From assembly GCA_900473045.1 (NCBI GenBank), contig UCKS01000007.1, positions 253,122-317,121 of the forward strand: 64,000 bases of DNA. The letters are read 5' to 3'. Position numbers and translations under genes: made by a program. Positions 17,065 through 26,445 of the stretch are shown here, one piece after another; position 1 is the first letter of the stretch, and every line of letters begins with the position of its first letter. This DNA is from Hyphomicrobiales bacterium (GTDB lineage: Bacteria; Pseudomonadota; Alphaproteobacteria; Rhizobiales; Rhizobiaceae). The notes under the pieces were generated by a model. It ran no database searches and was not told the origin of the DNA. It saw nothing but the letters and a program-made list of their open reading frames with translations.

Positions 17065-17844
17065 TCATCGATTGCGATGGTAGGCGGTACGGCCGTTGTT
17101 CATGTCATCGACAGCGGTTGCGAACTTGTGCGTCTCTGACTCGTGCACGATCAGGGGCGCCCGCAGCGTCAGCCGCGCCCGGCTTTGCTTGATTGCCGTG
17201 ACCAGGATGCGAACGGCATTTTCACCGGCGCGCGGATGCAAGGGCGTGATCTCGATGCCGCCGAAACGGCGGCCGCAGGCGGAGATGATCTCGGCAATCG
17301 ATTCCGGCCGGGCGATCAACGACAGCTGTCCGCCGGGCCGTGCTATAGCGCAAGCCATCTTGATCCAGGTGTGGAACAAGCCTTGCGTCATCGCATGCGC
17401 CTCGGCCTTCAGGGCATCCGGCGTCTTGCGGTCCGAGGCATCGTTGAAGGGCGGGTTCATGATGACGTGATCGAAACTGTTGTCGGCAAGACCGGCTGCA
17501 ACCCTTGCCCGGCCGGTCAGCGACACGTCGGCTTCGAGAACGGATATCCGGCTGCCAAAACGGACGTTTTCCGCCAGCGCCAGACTTCGCCTGGCAAAAT
17601 CCGCCATCAACGGCGAGCGCTCGACCAGTAGCACTTCGGCATTGTCCAGCCGCGAGGCAACGGCGAAACCGGCTGCGCCAGCACCGGCGCCGAGATCGGC
17701 GACGCGACAGGGTTTTGCCGAAGCGACCAGCGAGGCCAGCAGCATCGCATCCATGCCGGAACGGTGCCCCTGCCCCAGGGGCTGGATCACCTGAAATTGA
17801 CCGCGGTGAAAGCTGTCGATGGTTTCGGTGGCCGCTGTGGTCAT
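17065..17844 (-). CDS. tRNA1(Val) A37 N6-methyltransferase-like protein (TrmN6 family)
   Basis: A 259-residue class I methyltransferase. The SAM-binding loop is VADLGAGAGAAGFAVASRL (about residues 48-66) and the adenine-N6 catalytic motif is NPPF (130-133), as in TrmN6/YfiC. The HRSGMDAMLLASLV segment before motif I is typical of the group. It should methylate tRNA in the cytosol; the exact substrate is inferred. Its ATG overlaps the stop of the upstream DUF2007 gene by 4 bp, so the two form an operon. Confidence 0.85.
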   Translation of the reverse strand: MTTAATETIDSFHRGQFQVIQPLGQGHRSGMDAMLLASLVASAKPCRVADLGAGAGAAGFAVASRLDNAEVLLVERSPLMADFARRSLALAENVRFGSRISVLEADVSLTGRARVAAGLADNSFDHVIMNPPFNDASDRKTPDALKAEAHAMTQGLFHTWIKMACAIARPGGQLSLIARPESIAEIISACGRRFGGIEITPLHPRAGENAVRILVTAIKQSRARLTLRAPLIVHESETHKFATAVDDMNNGRTAYHRNR

Positions 17845-18065
17845 GCGTCTCGCAATTCCGCCTCGAGCCCGGCATCGATCAGCACCTGCCGTGCCTCGTC
17901 GGCATCGTCCTCATCGACCAGAAAACGGCGGGGCAAAAGGCCAAGTGACCCTTCAAGAATGCTCATGCCCTGATCGGCGATGAAGCAGCCGATACCGGCA
18001 TCCTTCATCAGACTTTGGGCAAACGAGAGCACGACAGCGTCGTTGGTACGGATCAATTCCTTCAT
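17841..18065 (-). CDS. DUF2007 (putative signal-transducing) small protein
   Basis: A 74-residue protein, MKELIRTNDAVVLSFAQSLM, with GIGCFIADQGMSILEGSLG and RFLVDEDDADEARQVL. This is the compact DUF2007 pattern. A longer in-frame reading to 18683 runs antisense through the prenyl synthase and is rejected. It is the first gene of a two-gene operon with the TrmN6-like gene (ATGA overlap) and is divergent from the prenyl synthase. No biochemical role is established. Confidence 0.85.
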   Translation of the reverse strand: MKELIRTNDAVVLSFAQSLMKDAGIGCFIADQGMSILEGSLGLLPRRFLVDEDDADEARQVLIDAGLEAELRDA

Positions 18066-18171
18066 TCCGGGTTGTTTTCCTGCCTTATTCGAGCAAGCGG
18101 GACAATTCGCCTCTTGCCGCCACAAGCCCCCCTTTCTATTGTCCGAACTGGAATTTGAACAGGAGTCCCTT

Positions 18172-19191
18172 GTGTTGGGCGTAGTGATACCGCTGGAAGA
18201 CAGCAAAAACAAACAGGCATCGGTCAAGCCGCTCGTCGATCTGACGAAGGCGGACATGGAGCGCGTCAACCAGCTGATCCTGTCCAAGGCCGGATCCGAC
18301 GTCCAGATGATTCCGGAGGTGGCCAACCACCTGATCTCGTCCGGCGGCAAGCGTCTGCGCCCAATGCTGACGCTCGCCTCCGCCGCCATGTTCGGCTTTA
18401 CCGGTGACGCGCATATCAAGCTTGCGACCGCAGTCGAGTTCATGCACACGGCCACGCTTCTGCATGACGACGTGGTCGACGAGAGCGATCTTCGCCGCGG
18501 CAAGTCGACGGCACGGATGATCTGGGGCAACCAGGCCAGCGTTCTCGTCGGCGACTTCCTGCTTGGCCAGGCATTCCGCATGATGGTCGATGTCGGCTCG
18601 CTCGATGCGCTCGACGTGCTATCCACAGCCGCTTCCGTGATTGCCGAAGGCGAAGTGCTGCAGCTTTCCGTCGCCAAAAACATGGAGACGACGGAGGACG
18701 ACTATCTGTCCGTCATTCGCGCCAAGACGGCGGCCCTGTTTGCAGCCGCGTCCGAAGTCGGACCGATCGTCGCCAAGACCGACAAGGCCAGCCGCAACGC
18801 GCTGAAATCCTACGGCATGAACCTCGGCCTGGCCTTCCAGCTGGTCGATGATGTGCTCGACTATGGCGGCAAGGCCGCCGATCTCGGCAAGAATACCGGC
18901 GACGATTTTCGCGAAGGCAAGATCACCCTGCCCGTCATTCTGTCCTATCGCCGCGGCACGGCCGAGGAGCGCAGCTTCTGGCGCGCGGCCATCGAAGGCG
19001 GTGAGAGCAGCGACCAGAACCTGGAAAAGGCGCTTGGCCTGATCACCCGCTACGGCGGCCTGACCGACACCATCGCCCGGGCCCAGCATTACGGCACCAT
19101 TGCCCGCGATGCGCTGGCGCCGTTGCCGGAATCGCCCTGGAAGGACGCGCTTCTCGAGGTCATTGATTTCTGCATCGACCGGGTCAGCTGA
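18172..19191 (+). CDS. Long-chain polyprenyl diphosphate synthase (probably decaprenyl)
   Basis: A 339-residue trans-prenyltransferase with GTG start at 18172 and AGGAG six bases before it. The first Asp-rich motif is LLHDDVVDESDLRRG (Asp99, 100, 103) and the second FQLVDDVLDYGG (Asp226, 227, 230). GGKRLRPMLTLAS binds isopentenyl diphosphate. The residue five before the first motif is Ala, small, which allows a long product. Rhizobia use ubiquinone-10, so decaprenyl diphosphate for the quinone side chain is the likely product; ispB or ddsA would be the usual symbols. Confidence 0.93.
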   Translation: MLGVVIPLEDSKNKQASVKPLVDLTKADMERVNQLILSKAGSDVQMIPEVANHLISSGGKRLRPMLTLASAAMFGFTGDAHIKLATAVEFMHTATLLHDDVVDESDLRRGKSTARMIWGNQASVLVGDFLLGQAFRMMVDVGSLDALDVLSTAASVIAEGEVLQLSVAKNMETTEDDYLSVIRAKTAALFAAASEVGPIVAKTDKASRNALKSYGMNLGLAFQLVDDVLDYGGKAADLGKNTGDDFREGKITLPVILSYRRGTAEERSFWRAAIEGGESSDQNLEKALGLITRYGGLTDTIARAQHYGTIARDALAPLPESPWKDALLEVIDFCIDRVS

Positions 19192-19458
19192 CCCGCCGTT
19201 GCAAGGATCGGCTGTAGTCTTGAGGAATTTCTTGCCGCACTGCGCCAAAAAAGCCATTCTATCCATTCATGTTCCGGCTGCCGCCGGGCGGTGCTCACGA
19301 TCGAGTGAGCTGAAGTTGACGGCGGTGTACCGAATTGCGTTTTGCCTTGCGTTCAAACCGATTCCGGTTTGCCGGGTTATGCGTTATTGATTTGAGACTG
19401 ATTCCGCGCGAATCCGGTGTCGGCGCCAAGGGGTGCCGCTCGTAACGAAAGGCTTGTC

Positions 19459-21291
19459 ATGCGGCAAAAACATCTTCTTCGCCTGCTCAGCGGCGCTGCC
19501 TTCCTGGCCCTGGCGTCGTTTTCCGGCGTGGCCCCGAGCTTTGCCGAGGAAGCCAAGCCAGCGGTGGAAGAAAGCAAGCCATTCGATCTGAACTCGGTCA
19601 ACAGCTTCTCGGGCGCGTTTCTCGCTGCCCGCACGGCGGATGTCGATCACGATCTCGATACCGCGACCAAGCTCTACCGCACCGCTCTCGAATTCGAACC
19701 GGACAATGTCGATGTCAAGCAGCGGCTGATGATCACCTCGCTGATGAACGGCGACTTCGACGGCGGCGCCAAGATCGCCGAAGAATTGAAGACAGACAGT
19801 TCCGTCGAGCGCATCACCACGATCACCCGCGCCGTCGAGGCTATCCGCAAGCGCGAATACCGCAGCGCGCAGAAAATCCTCAATTACGAAGGCCCGAACG
19901 ATCTCGACCGACTGATGAACGGTCTGCTGCTCGGCTGGGCGAAGGCTGGCGAAGGCAAGCCGAAGGATGCCATCGCCGAGATTCAAGCGATGGAAGGGCC
20001 GGAATGGTTCCGCATCTTCAAGTCCTACCATCAGGGCGCCATTGCGCTGGCCGCCGGCGACAAGTCCACGGCCCGTTCCAAGCTGAATGACGCGGTTCTC
20101 GACCGCGAAGGTGGCGCCGCTGCCCCCGACACCTTCATGCGCGCCGTCGTTGCACTGGCAAAGCTTGAGGCCCGCGACGGCAACAAGCAGAAGGCGCTCG
20201 ACGCAGTTTCCGTCGGCGAAGGTTTCATCAGCAATTACGCACCGCTGAAAGCACTGCGTACCAGCATCGAACAGGGCAAGCCGCAGGAACAGCAGGTCCG
20301 CAGCGCCACACAAGGTGCGGCTGCCGTGCTGTTTTCGATCGGTGCGGCCCTCAATCGCGACGGCGCGGAAGACATCGTCTCGCTCTACCTGCAGACGGCC
20401 CGGGCGCTGGACCCGGAAAGCGCCGATATTCTGGTGATGCTCGGCGGCATCGCGGAAAACCTGAAAAAACCGGAGCGGGCCATCGCGCTCTACAAGAGCG
20501 TGCCGGAAAATTCGCCGATGCGGCGCCTGTCGGAAATGCAACTGGGTCTCAGCCTTGCTTCGATCGGCAAGGTCGATGAAGCCAAACAGCATCTGAAGGA
20601 ACTGATCACGCTCGATCCGAAGGACGTGCGCAGCTACCTCGCCTATGGCAGCGTGCTGTCGGACGCCAAGGACTACAAGGAAATGGGGCTGGTCTACGAC
20701 CAGGCCGTCGAGCAGATCGGTCCCGTTCCGCAGCGCAGCGACTGGACGATCTTCTTCCAGCGCGGCATTGCCTATGAGCGCCAGAAAATGTGGGACAAGG
20801 CCGAGCCGAGCTTCAAGAAGGCGCTCGACCTCAATCCCGACCAGCCGCAGGTGTTGAACTATCTCGGCTATTCCTGGGTGGATATGAACATCAATCTGGA
20901 AGAAGGCCTCGGCATGATCCGCAAGGCCGTCGATCTGAAGCCGGATGACGGTTACATCGTCGATTCGCTCGGCTGGGCCTATTTCCGGATGGGCCGCTTC
21001 GATGACGCCGTTGGCGAACTGGAGCGTGCGGTCGAACTGATGGCTGGCGATGCCACCATCAACGATCATCTGGGCGATGCCTATTGGCGTGTCGGCCGCA
21101 AGCTGGAAGCCGTATTCCAGTGGAACCAGACGCTGGCACTGAAGCCCGAGGAAGCGGAAATTCCGAAGATCAAGGCCAAGATCGAAAGCGGCCTGCCGCC
21201 GCTCGAAGTCAAGGTCCCGGCTGCCGCCGAAGCGGGTGAAACCCAGCCGAAGAAGGTGACGCCGGACGTTGGTGCCGGCAAGAAATCCTGA
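19459..21291 (+). CDS. Exported TPR-repeat protein
   Basis: A 610-residue protein. The start at 19459 gives a clear signal peptide (MRQKHLLRLLSGAAFLALAS, cleavage after SFA at about residue 31). The mature part is helical with degenerate TPR repeats throughout and clear ones near the C-terminus: KAEPSFKKALDLNPDQPQVL and AVDLKPDDGYIVDSLGWAYF. Such repeats mediate protein contacts; a periplasmic or outer-membrane assembly role is inferred only. A longer frame exists on the opposite strand, but this one has the signal peptide, the repeats and normal codon use. It precedes ispE by 12 bp, suggesting cotranscription. Confidence 0.88.
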   Translation: MRQKHLLRLLSGAAFLALASFSGVAPSFAEEAKPAVEESKPFDLNSVNSFSGAFLAARTADVDHDLDTATKLYRTALEFEPDNVDVKQRLMITSLMNGDFDGGAKIAEELKTDSSVERITTITRAVEAIRKREYRSAQKILNYEGPNDLDRLMNGLLLGWAKAGEGKPKDAIAEIQAMEGPEWFRIFKSYHQGAIALAAGDKSTARSKLNDAVLDREGGAAAPDTFMRAVVALAKLEARDGNKQKALDAVSVGEGFISNYAPLKALRTSIEQGKPQEQQVRSATQGAAAVLFSIGAALNRDGAEDIVSLYLQTARALDPESADILVMLGGIAENLKKPERAIALYKSVPENSPMRRLSEMQLGLSLASIGKVDEAKQHLKELITLDPKDVRSYLAYGSVLSDAKDYKEMGLVYDQAVEQIGPVPQRSDWTIFFQRGIAYERQKMWDKAEPSFKKALDLNPDQPQVLNYLGYSWVDMNINLEEGLGMIRKAVDLKPDDGYIVDSLGWAYFRMGRFDDAVGELERAVELMAGDATINDHLGDAYWRVGRKLEAVFQWNQTLALKPEEAEIPKIKAKIESGLPPLEVKVPAAAEAGETQPKKVTPDVGAGKKS

Positions 21292-21303
21292 TCCTGCCTG
21301 TCC

Positions 21304-22236
21304 ATGGCACGTGAGGACGGCATTTCCGGTTTTTCGCTGACGCGGATTGCGCCGGCGAAGATCAATCTGGCCCTGCATGTGGTCGGGCAGCGCGCCGACG
21401 GCTATCATCTGCTGGAAAGCCTCGTGACCTTTGCCGATGCGGGAGACCGCATCGGCTTTTCCCCTTCCGACAAAGACCGCTTCACTCTATCCGGCCGCTT
21501 TTCCGTCGACCTGCCACTCTCGGGCGAAGCAGCATCGGGAAACCTCGTGTTGAAGGCACGGGACCTGTTGCGCGCCCACCTGCGCGAAAAAGGCATCAAG
21601 GTTAGCCCCGTTCATCTTCACCTGGAAAAGAACCTGCCGGTCGCTTCCGGTATCGGTGGCGGCTCGGCGGATGCGGCCGCGACACTGCTTGGATTGCTGG
21701 AGCTGTGGGGCGCTTCTATCGATCGTGACGATCTGCAGGAGATCACGCTGGAACTGGGCGCCGACGTGCCGATGTGCCTTCATGGCCGGCCGCTGGTGGC
21801 GCGCGGTATCGGGGACGACATTCAGATGGTGGCTGATTTTCCATCTTTTCCGATGTTGATCGTCAATCCGCTGAAAGCGGTGTCGACACCGGTGATTTTC
21901 AAGCTGTTGAAGGACAAGACCAAGCCACCGCTTTTGATGCCGCCAGGCAAGCCGTCGCGTGACGGCTGGATCCATGTGCTGAAAGGCCTGCGCAACGACC
22001 TGGAGGCGCCTGCCCGCGAACTAGAGCCAGACATCGTAGCGGTCTCAAATGCGCTTGATCTGACGGGAGCTTCGTTTGTCCGGATGTCCGGCTCGGGCGC
22101 CTCCTGCTTTGGCCTTTATGCGAGCACCGACGCCCGCGACGCGGCAGCGGCCGTTCTTTCCAGGCAACACCCAAACTGGTACGTTCTGACCTGCAACAGC
22201 TCCCATGCAGAGGAAAGCCGCGATGATCGAGAGTAA
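21304..22236 (+). CDS. ispE: 4-diphosphocytidyl-2-C-methyl-D-erythritol kinase
   Basis: A 310-residue GHMP kinase that phosphorylates CDP-methylerythritol, step four of the MEP isoprenoid pathway. The substrate end is APAKINLALHVVGQRADGYH, the ATP loop LPVASGIGGGSADAAATL, and the C-terminal GASFVRMSGSGASCFGLY is motif 3. It supplies precursors for the polyprenyl synthase 2 kb upstream. It overlaps moaB by 14 bp. Confidence 0.96.
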   Translation: MAREDGISGFSLTRIAPAKINLALHVVGQRADGYHLLESLVTFADAGDRIGFSPSDKDRFTLSGRFSVDLPLSGEAASGNLVLKARDLLRAHLREKGIKVSPVHLHLEKNLPVASGIGGGSADAAATLLGLLELWGASIDRDDLQEITLELGADVPMCLHGRPLVARGIGDDIQMVADFPSFPMLIVNPLKAVSTPVIFKLLKDKTKPPLLMPPGKPSRDGWIHVLKGLRNDLEAPARELEPDIVAVSNALDLTGASFVRMSGSGASCFGLYASTDARDAAAAVLSRQHPNWYVLTCNSSHAEESRDDRE

Positions 22237-22765
22237 GGAACCGAGACCCTTCGTTCCGGTTGGCATCGCGGTGCTGACGGTTTCCGATACCCGCACGCTC
22301 GCCGACGACCGTTCCGGCGATACGCTGGCCGCCCGCGTTATCGATGCCGGACACCGGCTTGAAGCCCGCGCCATCGTCCCGGATGACAGACAGAGGATCG
22401 CGGCACAGGTGAAGGCCTGGACGCTCACAGATACGATCGACGTGGTGATCACCACCGGCGGCACGGGCTTTACCGGACGCGACGTCACGCCCGAGGCGCT
22501 GGAACCTTTGTTCGAGAAACGCATGGACGGCTTTTCCGAGGTTTTCCACCGGATTTCCTACGACAAGATCGGCACCTCGACGATCCAGTCGCGCGCCACC
22601 GGCGGCGTTGCCAATGCCACCTTCATTTTCGTGCTGCCGGGATCACCCGGTGCCTGCAAGGATGCGTGGGACGGTATCCTGAAGCAGCAACTCGACTACC
22701 GGCACATGCCCTGCAATTTCGTCGAGATCATGCCGAGGCTGGACGAGCACCTGAAGCGCGGCTGA
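22223..22765 (+). CDS. moaB: Molybdenum cofactor biosynthesis protein B
   Basis: A 180-residue MoaB/MogA family protein. The start at 22223 has GAGGAAAG upstream and overlaps the end of ispE. Conserved parts are AVLTVSDTRTLADDRSGD, DVVITTGGTGFTGRDVTPEA, and SRATGGVANATFIFVLPGSP. The family adenylylates molybdopterin (MogA) or plays an unclear part (MoaB); these cannot be separated by eye. No other moa genes are nearby. Confidence 0.9.
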   Translation: MIESKEPRPFVPVGIAVLTVSDTRTLADDRSGDTLAARVIDAGHRLEARAIVPDDRQRIAAQVKAWTLTDTIDVVITTGGTGFTGRDVTPEALEPLFEKRMDGFSEVFHRISYDKIGTSTIQSRATGGVANATFIFVLPGSPGACKDAWDGILKQQLDYRHMPCNFVEIMPRLDEHLKRG

Positions 22766-22970
22766 CCCCTCCGTTTGAGGGAAACCAAAATCTCCCTGTT
22801 CCATTCGTAACAGCGCGCCACGATGCAGCATTGTACAACTGTCCTCATCGAAAGACGGCATGAACGCGGCGGGTTTCACCTAAAGAAAACCGTCACGCCA
22901 AGCGATACGACGCGGTGGCTGGGTTTCACGCGGCAAGCCATTTTAACGGTCTATTTTTTCAATGAAGACA

Positions 22971-22998
22971 GAGCAGGTCCGAAAGGGCCTGCTCATTT
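22971..22998 (+). terminator. GAAA-loop terminator hairpin
   Basis: GAGCAGGTCC and GGGCCTGCTC pair over ten positions (one G-U) around a GAAA tetraloop, followed by ATTTTAT on the plus strand. It lies 205 bp after the moaB stop and 15 bp from the stop of the convergent glycosyltransferase-like gene. The long gap to moaB leaves room for a short plus-strand RNA. Confidence 0.75.
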
Positions 22999-23013
22999 TA
23001 TGACAAGCCGTTC

Positions 23014-23550
23014 TTACAGGCTGTCCGCACCCGGACGATTGGCGATCGCCACCCAGGCCGGCACGATTTCGCTTCCAAGCTTGCGCACTGCTCCGCCATT
23101 GGCGAAATCACCAAGCTGCATGGAGGATTTGGCGGTCACTGCCGCCTGCTGCTTCGACAGCAGCAATCCAAGTTCCAATGGTGCGGGCCGGTTGACGATG
23201 CGCTGCAGGAAGGGACGGCGATACTGCCGGGAGGGCGAAAAGCGCGCAGGCATCTTGTTCAGCGACATATATTCCGCCACGTCATCGATCCAGCGGCCCA
23301 CCGGCCGCGCGCCCGCTTCGAGCAGGAGCAACCAATCGCCCCGGGCGGACCGGACGATATCCGTCATGTCCCAGCTTGTGCAGAAGCGAGCGCCGGCGGC
23401 ATCTGCAACACGGCTCGAGCCATCCTGCGAGGCATGATCGAGAACGATCACGTCGCTCACCAGACCTTCCACGGCACCCGCCACCAGCGCCGACAACGTC
23501 TGCGCCAGTTCAGCCTCATTGTCGTGCGTTTCCGTAATGATCGTCAGCAT
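23014..23550 (-). CDS. Glycosyltransferase family 2-like protein, short
   Basis: A 178-residue protein starting MLTIITETHDNEAELAQTLS, the beginning of a GT-A fold, with VIVLDHASQDGSSRVADAAG in place of the usual DNxSxDGT motif and GDWLLLLEAGARP where the DxD-like segment would be. It is much shorter than complete GT2 enzymes (about 250 residues or more). It may be a minimal or inactive family member. It stands alone; no sugar-pathway neighbours. An in-frame ATG at 23592 would add an unlikely N-terminus. Confidence 0.75.
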   Translation of the reverse strand: MLTIITETHDNEAELAQTLSALVAGAVEGLVSDVIVLDHASQDGSSRVADAAGARFCTSWDMTDIVRSARGDWLLLLEAGARPVGRWIDDVAEYMSLNKMPARFSPSRQYRRPFLQRIVNRPAPLELGLLLSKQQAAVTAKSSMQLGDFANGGAVRKLGSEIVPAWVAIANRPGADSL

Positions 23551-23779
23551 CGCCGTCCATACCGCATTGCACACAGAATTTCCATAAGCCATCGTTTCCT
23601 GCCGATTAACTTTTCATTCATGATGAACGCGCAGGCGCCCGGCGCTTGAGGCGGCCTCGGCAGAACGGCATCAAAATCCGGGCTTTGATTTTTGTTCTTG
23701 CATTGTTCTCTTTTTCGCGATAGGAAAATAATCAGAGGATATCGGAACGTCCGCAAGGATTTGTCCCCCGGAGAAACCC

Positions 23780-24937
23780 ATGAACGAGCTGTCTCAGATC
23801 AGGCAGGGTGCTTTGGCGCCCGCCAATACGGCAGATATGGCCGAAGCGATGATTGCCAGCTCAGGGCTGCGCATCGAGATCGACCGGCGGCGTGGCCGGG
23901 GTGCTGCGATCAATTCGTCCGGACGCTTCGAACCGCTGTCGCGGCAGCTCGAGGATGACGGCTGGGACTCCCTGGAGGATCTGCCGGTCTTCAAGACCGA
24001 AGTGCAGGTCGAAAAGCCCCGCTCGATCATCAGCCGCAACGATTCCCCCGACATCCCGTTCGATCGCTCCGTCAACCCTTACCGCGGATGCGAGCATGGC
24101 TGCATCTATTGTTTCGCCCGCCCGACCCATGCCTATATGGGCCTGTCACCGGGGCTCGATTTCGAGGCTAAGCTGTTTGCCAAGCCCGATGCGGCAAAGC
24201 TTCTGGAACGCGAATTGGCCAAGCCCGGCTACAAGGTCCGCCCGATCGCTATCGGCACCAACACCGACCCCTACCAGCCGATCGAGAAGGAATGGCGGAT
24301 CATGCGCCAGATTCTTGAGGTTCTCAAAGCCGCCGATCATCCGGTGATGATCGTCACCAAATCGGCAATGGTGATGCGTGACATCGATATCCTGGCGCCG
24401 ATGGCGGAGAAGGGGCTGGCAAAAGTCGGCCTGTCGGTGACGACGCTCGACCGCAAGCTGGCCCGCCTGATGGAACCACGGGCCTCGACGCCAGCCAAAC
24501 GGCTTGAGGCGATCAAGGCGCTGACGGAGGCCGGCATTCCGGCAACGGTGATGATGGCGCCGGTCATTCCGGCTCTCAACGACCATGAGATCGAACGGGT
24601 GCTGGATGCCGGCAAGACAGCCGGGGCTTCGCATGCGAGCTACGTGCTTTTGCGGCTGCCGATCGAAGTCAGCCCGCTGTTTCGCGACTGGCTGCTGCGC
24701 AATTATCCGGACCGCTACCGTCATGTCATGTCGCTGGTCCGCTCGATGCGCGGCGGCAAGGACTATGACGCCGAGTTCGGCAAGCGCATGAAGGGTGCCG
24801 GTCCCTATGCCTGGCAGATCGGCCGCCGTTTCGAGCTCGCCGCCAAGCGTCTGGAATTGAATGTCGCGAGACGTCCGCTCAACAGCGATCTGTTCGTCCC
24901 GCCTCTCGGAACCGGCGTCCAGCTGTCATTGCTGTGA
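23780..24937 (+). CDS. PA0069-family radical SAM protein (SplB-like)
   Basis: A 385-residue radical SAM enzyme. The iron-sulfur motif is CEHGCIYC (CxxxCxxC) in NPYRGCEHGCIYCFARPTH, followed by GTNTDPYQP and VTKSAMVMRDIDIL, which are typical of the PA0069/SplB-like family. The upstream 120 residues are family-specific. The reaction is not known; a damage repair or modification role is only suggested by relation to spore photoproduct lyase. It is upstream of rnhB with a 148-bp gap. Confidence 0.92.
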   Translation: MNELSQIRQGALAPANTADMAEAMIASSGLRIEIDRRRGRGAAINSSGRFEPLSRQLEDDGWDSLEDLPVFKTEVQVEKPRSIISRNDSPDIPFDRSVNPYRGCEHGCIYCFARPTHAYMGLSPGLDFEAKLFAKPDAAKLLERELAKPGYKVRPIAIGTNTDPYQPIEKEWRIMRQILEVLKAADHPVMIVTKSAMVMRDIDILAPMAEKGLAKVGLSVTTLDRKLARLMEPRASTPAKRLEAIKALTEAGIPATVMMAPVIPALNDHEIERVLDAGKTAGASHASYVLLRLPIEVSPLFRDWLLRNYPDRYRHVMSLVRSMRGGKDYDAEFGKRMKGAGPYAWQIGRRFELAAKRLELNVARRPLNSDLFVPPLGTGVQLSLL

Positions 24938-25085
24938 CGGAGCACCATGATTGATCCGGGATCACTCCCGGAGTTCGCGATACCGATGCTGTTTCTTGCC
25001 CCGATGCAGCAGCGGTCATCCTCCGGCAACCGCCTCATTGCCGAAGGACTTGCAGGGAATCGGGCATGTGTGCGAGTTTCGCCGC

Positions 25086-25769
25086 ATGTCACGACGCACA
25101 CAGCCCGATTCCCCCTTTCTTTTCGACACCATTGAAGGTCCCGATTTCAGCTTCGAGCTGGCCGGGCGCCGCGAAGGGCTCTGGCCGGTCGCGGGCACCG
25201 ATGAAGCCGGACGCGGCCCCCTCGCGGGACCCGTCGTAGCCGCTGCCGTTATCCTCGACCTGGACAACATTCCGGACGGGCTGAACGACAGCAAGCAGCT
25301 GTCGATCGCCCGCCGCGAGGAACTGTTCGATCTCATCCTGTCGTCCTCCATCGTCTCCATCGCCTCGTCCGGAGCGGGCAGGATCGATGACACGGACATC
25401 CGCAAGGCGAGCCTCGACGCGATGCGGCGGGCAGTATCCGGTCTTTGCCTGGCTCCGGCCCTGGTTCTGGCCGATGGCCGCGACATACCGCCTGGCTTGG
25501 CCTGTGTGGGCAGGGCTGTGGTCAAGGGCGATGCCCGGTCGCTATCGATCGCTGCCGCCTCGATCATCGCCAAGGTGGCGCGCGACCGGATGATGACCCG
25601 CGCCGACCTGGTTTTCCCGGCCTACGGTTTTGCCACCCATGCCGGTTACGCCACCCAGCGCCACCGCAACGCCATCGGCGCCCACGGCCCCTGCCCGCTG
25701 CACCGCATGACCTTTCGGCCGTTACGGCAGGATGGACCAGAGACGCAGGATGAACAGTTTCCAGCCTGA
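25086..25769 (+). CDS. rnhB: Ribonuclease HII
   Basis: A 227-residue protein. It cleaves RNA in RNA-DNA hybrids and removes misincorporated ribonucleotides. The active-site acids are visible as Asp39-Glu40 in [16 protein letters not shown], Asp130 in LVLADGRD and Asp149 in [16 protein letters not shown]. The start at 25086 is the first ATG that leaves a normal N-terminus; a longer frame from 24951 adds Cys/Arg-rich sequence unlike the family. The ribosome site is weak. Confidence 0.95.
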   Translation: MSRRTQPDSPFLFDTIEGPDFSFELAGRREGLWPVAGTDEAGRGPLAGPVVAAAVILDLDNIPDGLNDSKQLSIARREELFDLILSSSIVSIASSGAGRIDDTDIRKASLDAMRRAVSGLCLAPALVLADGRDIPPGLACVGRAVVKGDARSLSIAAASIIAKVARDRMMTRADLVFPAYGFATHAGYATQRHRNAIGAHGPCPLHRMTFRPLRQDGPETQDEQFPA

Positions 25770-25947
25770 AAACCGGCGCGCGCTCTTTTGGAACAACGAT
25801 GCCTGCCCTGCGTTGAACACGCACGTCATCGACGTCAAAGACACAGCTGCGGTTTTTCTTGTGTGTGGCATGTCCAGGGTAACAAACAACCAAGCGGACG
25901 GGTTATAGAATCAGGAACACCCGCGATTCCCGTGAAAGGTTTAGACC

Positions 25948-26259
25948 GTGTTTTTTGGGCTGATTTTCATCGCTGCCACAGCGGCGGCCAGCATCCCGGC
26001 CGCGCCGGAGCCGACTGCGGACGCGATGCAGGCGGATCTGCAGACGGCCTACAGCTGCAAGGATATCGACGGCCGCAAGGTCTGGAAGGGCGGGCTCGCC
26101 TATTATATCCAGTCCTTCGTCTACGACGATGCGACGCCGGATGACGCGGGCAATATGGCAACTGACGCCGTGCTGCCCGAAGATAACAGCCCCGAGACGA
26201 TGCAGGAATTCAAGCAGGCCTGCCTGACAATGGCACCGACCGCGAGCGCCAACAACTAA
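25948..26259 (+). CDS. Small exported hypothetical protein
   Basis: A 103-residue frame with GTG start and AAAGG eight bases upstream. Residues 1-20 form a signal-peptide-like stretch (FFGLIFIAATAAASIPAAP). The mature part has two cysteines (SCKDID and QACLTM) that could form a disulfide in the periplasm. I do not recognise the family. It is convergent with the atpF operon end. Confidence 0.6.
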   Translation: MFFGLIFIAATAAASIPAAPEPTADAMQADLQTAYSCKDIDGRKVWKGGLAYYIQSFVYDDATPDDAGNMATDAVLPEDNSPETMQEFKQACLTMAPTASANN

Positions 26260-26393
26260 ACCGGTCTCTATTTCAAACTGGATCCATCCGGCTCTAGAAA
26301 ACGGCCACCGAAACGGCGATCGCAGTTTCACGCTCGCTCCGCCTCACAGCCCTGGGCGCTCCTTACCACTGACAAACACAAAAACTGACAGAC

Positions 26394-26424
26394 ACAAAAA
26401 AGGCCGGCGCGAGCCAGCCTTTTC
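26394..26424 (-). terminator. Terminator of the ATP synthase F0 operon
   Basis: On the minus strand AAGGCTGG pairs with CCGGCCTT (one G-U), followed by a run of T. It begins about 20 bp after the atpF stop. The position fits the end of the I-a-c-b'-b transcript. Confidence 0.85.
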
Positions 26425-26445
26425 AAATCTTTATGATGCAGCCGA

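Noticed and set aside
19384-21408. 674-codon minus-strand frame, longer than the TPR gene on the opposite strand
   Set aside because: The plus-strand frame has a signal peptide, a ribosome site and TPR repeats; the minus frame shows no family features.
26355-26400. Short repeated ACAAACACAAAAACTGACAG-type sequence, first thought to be a CRISPR or tandem array
   Set aside because: Only two imperfect units, no spacers; it is just simple sequence beside the atp terminator.
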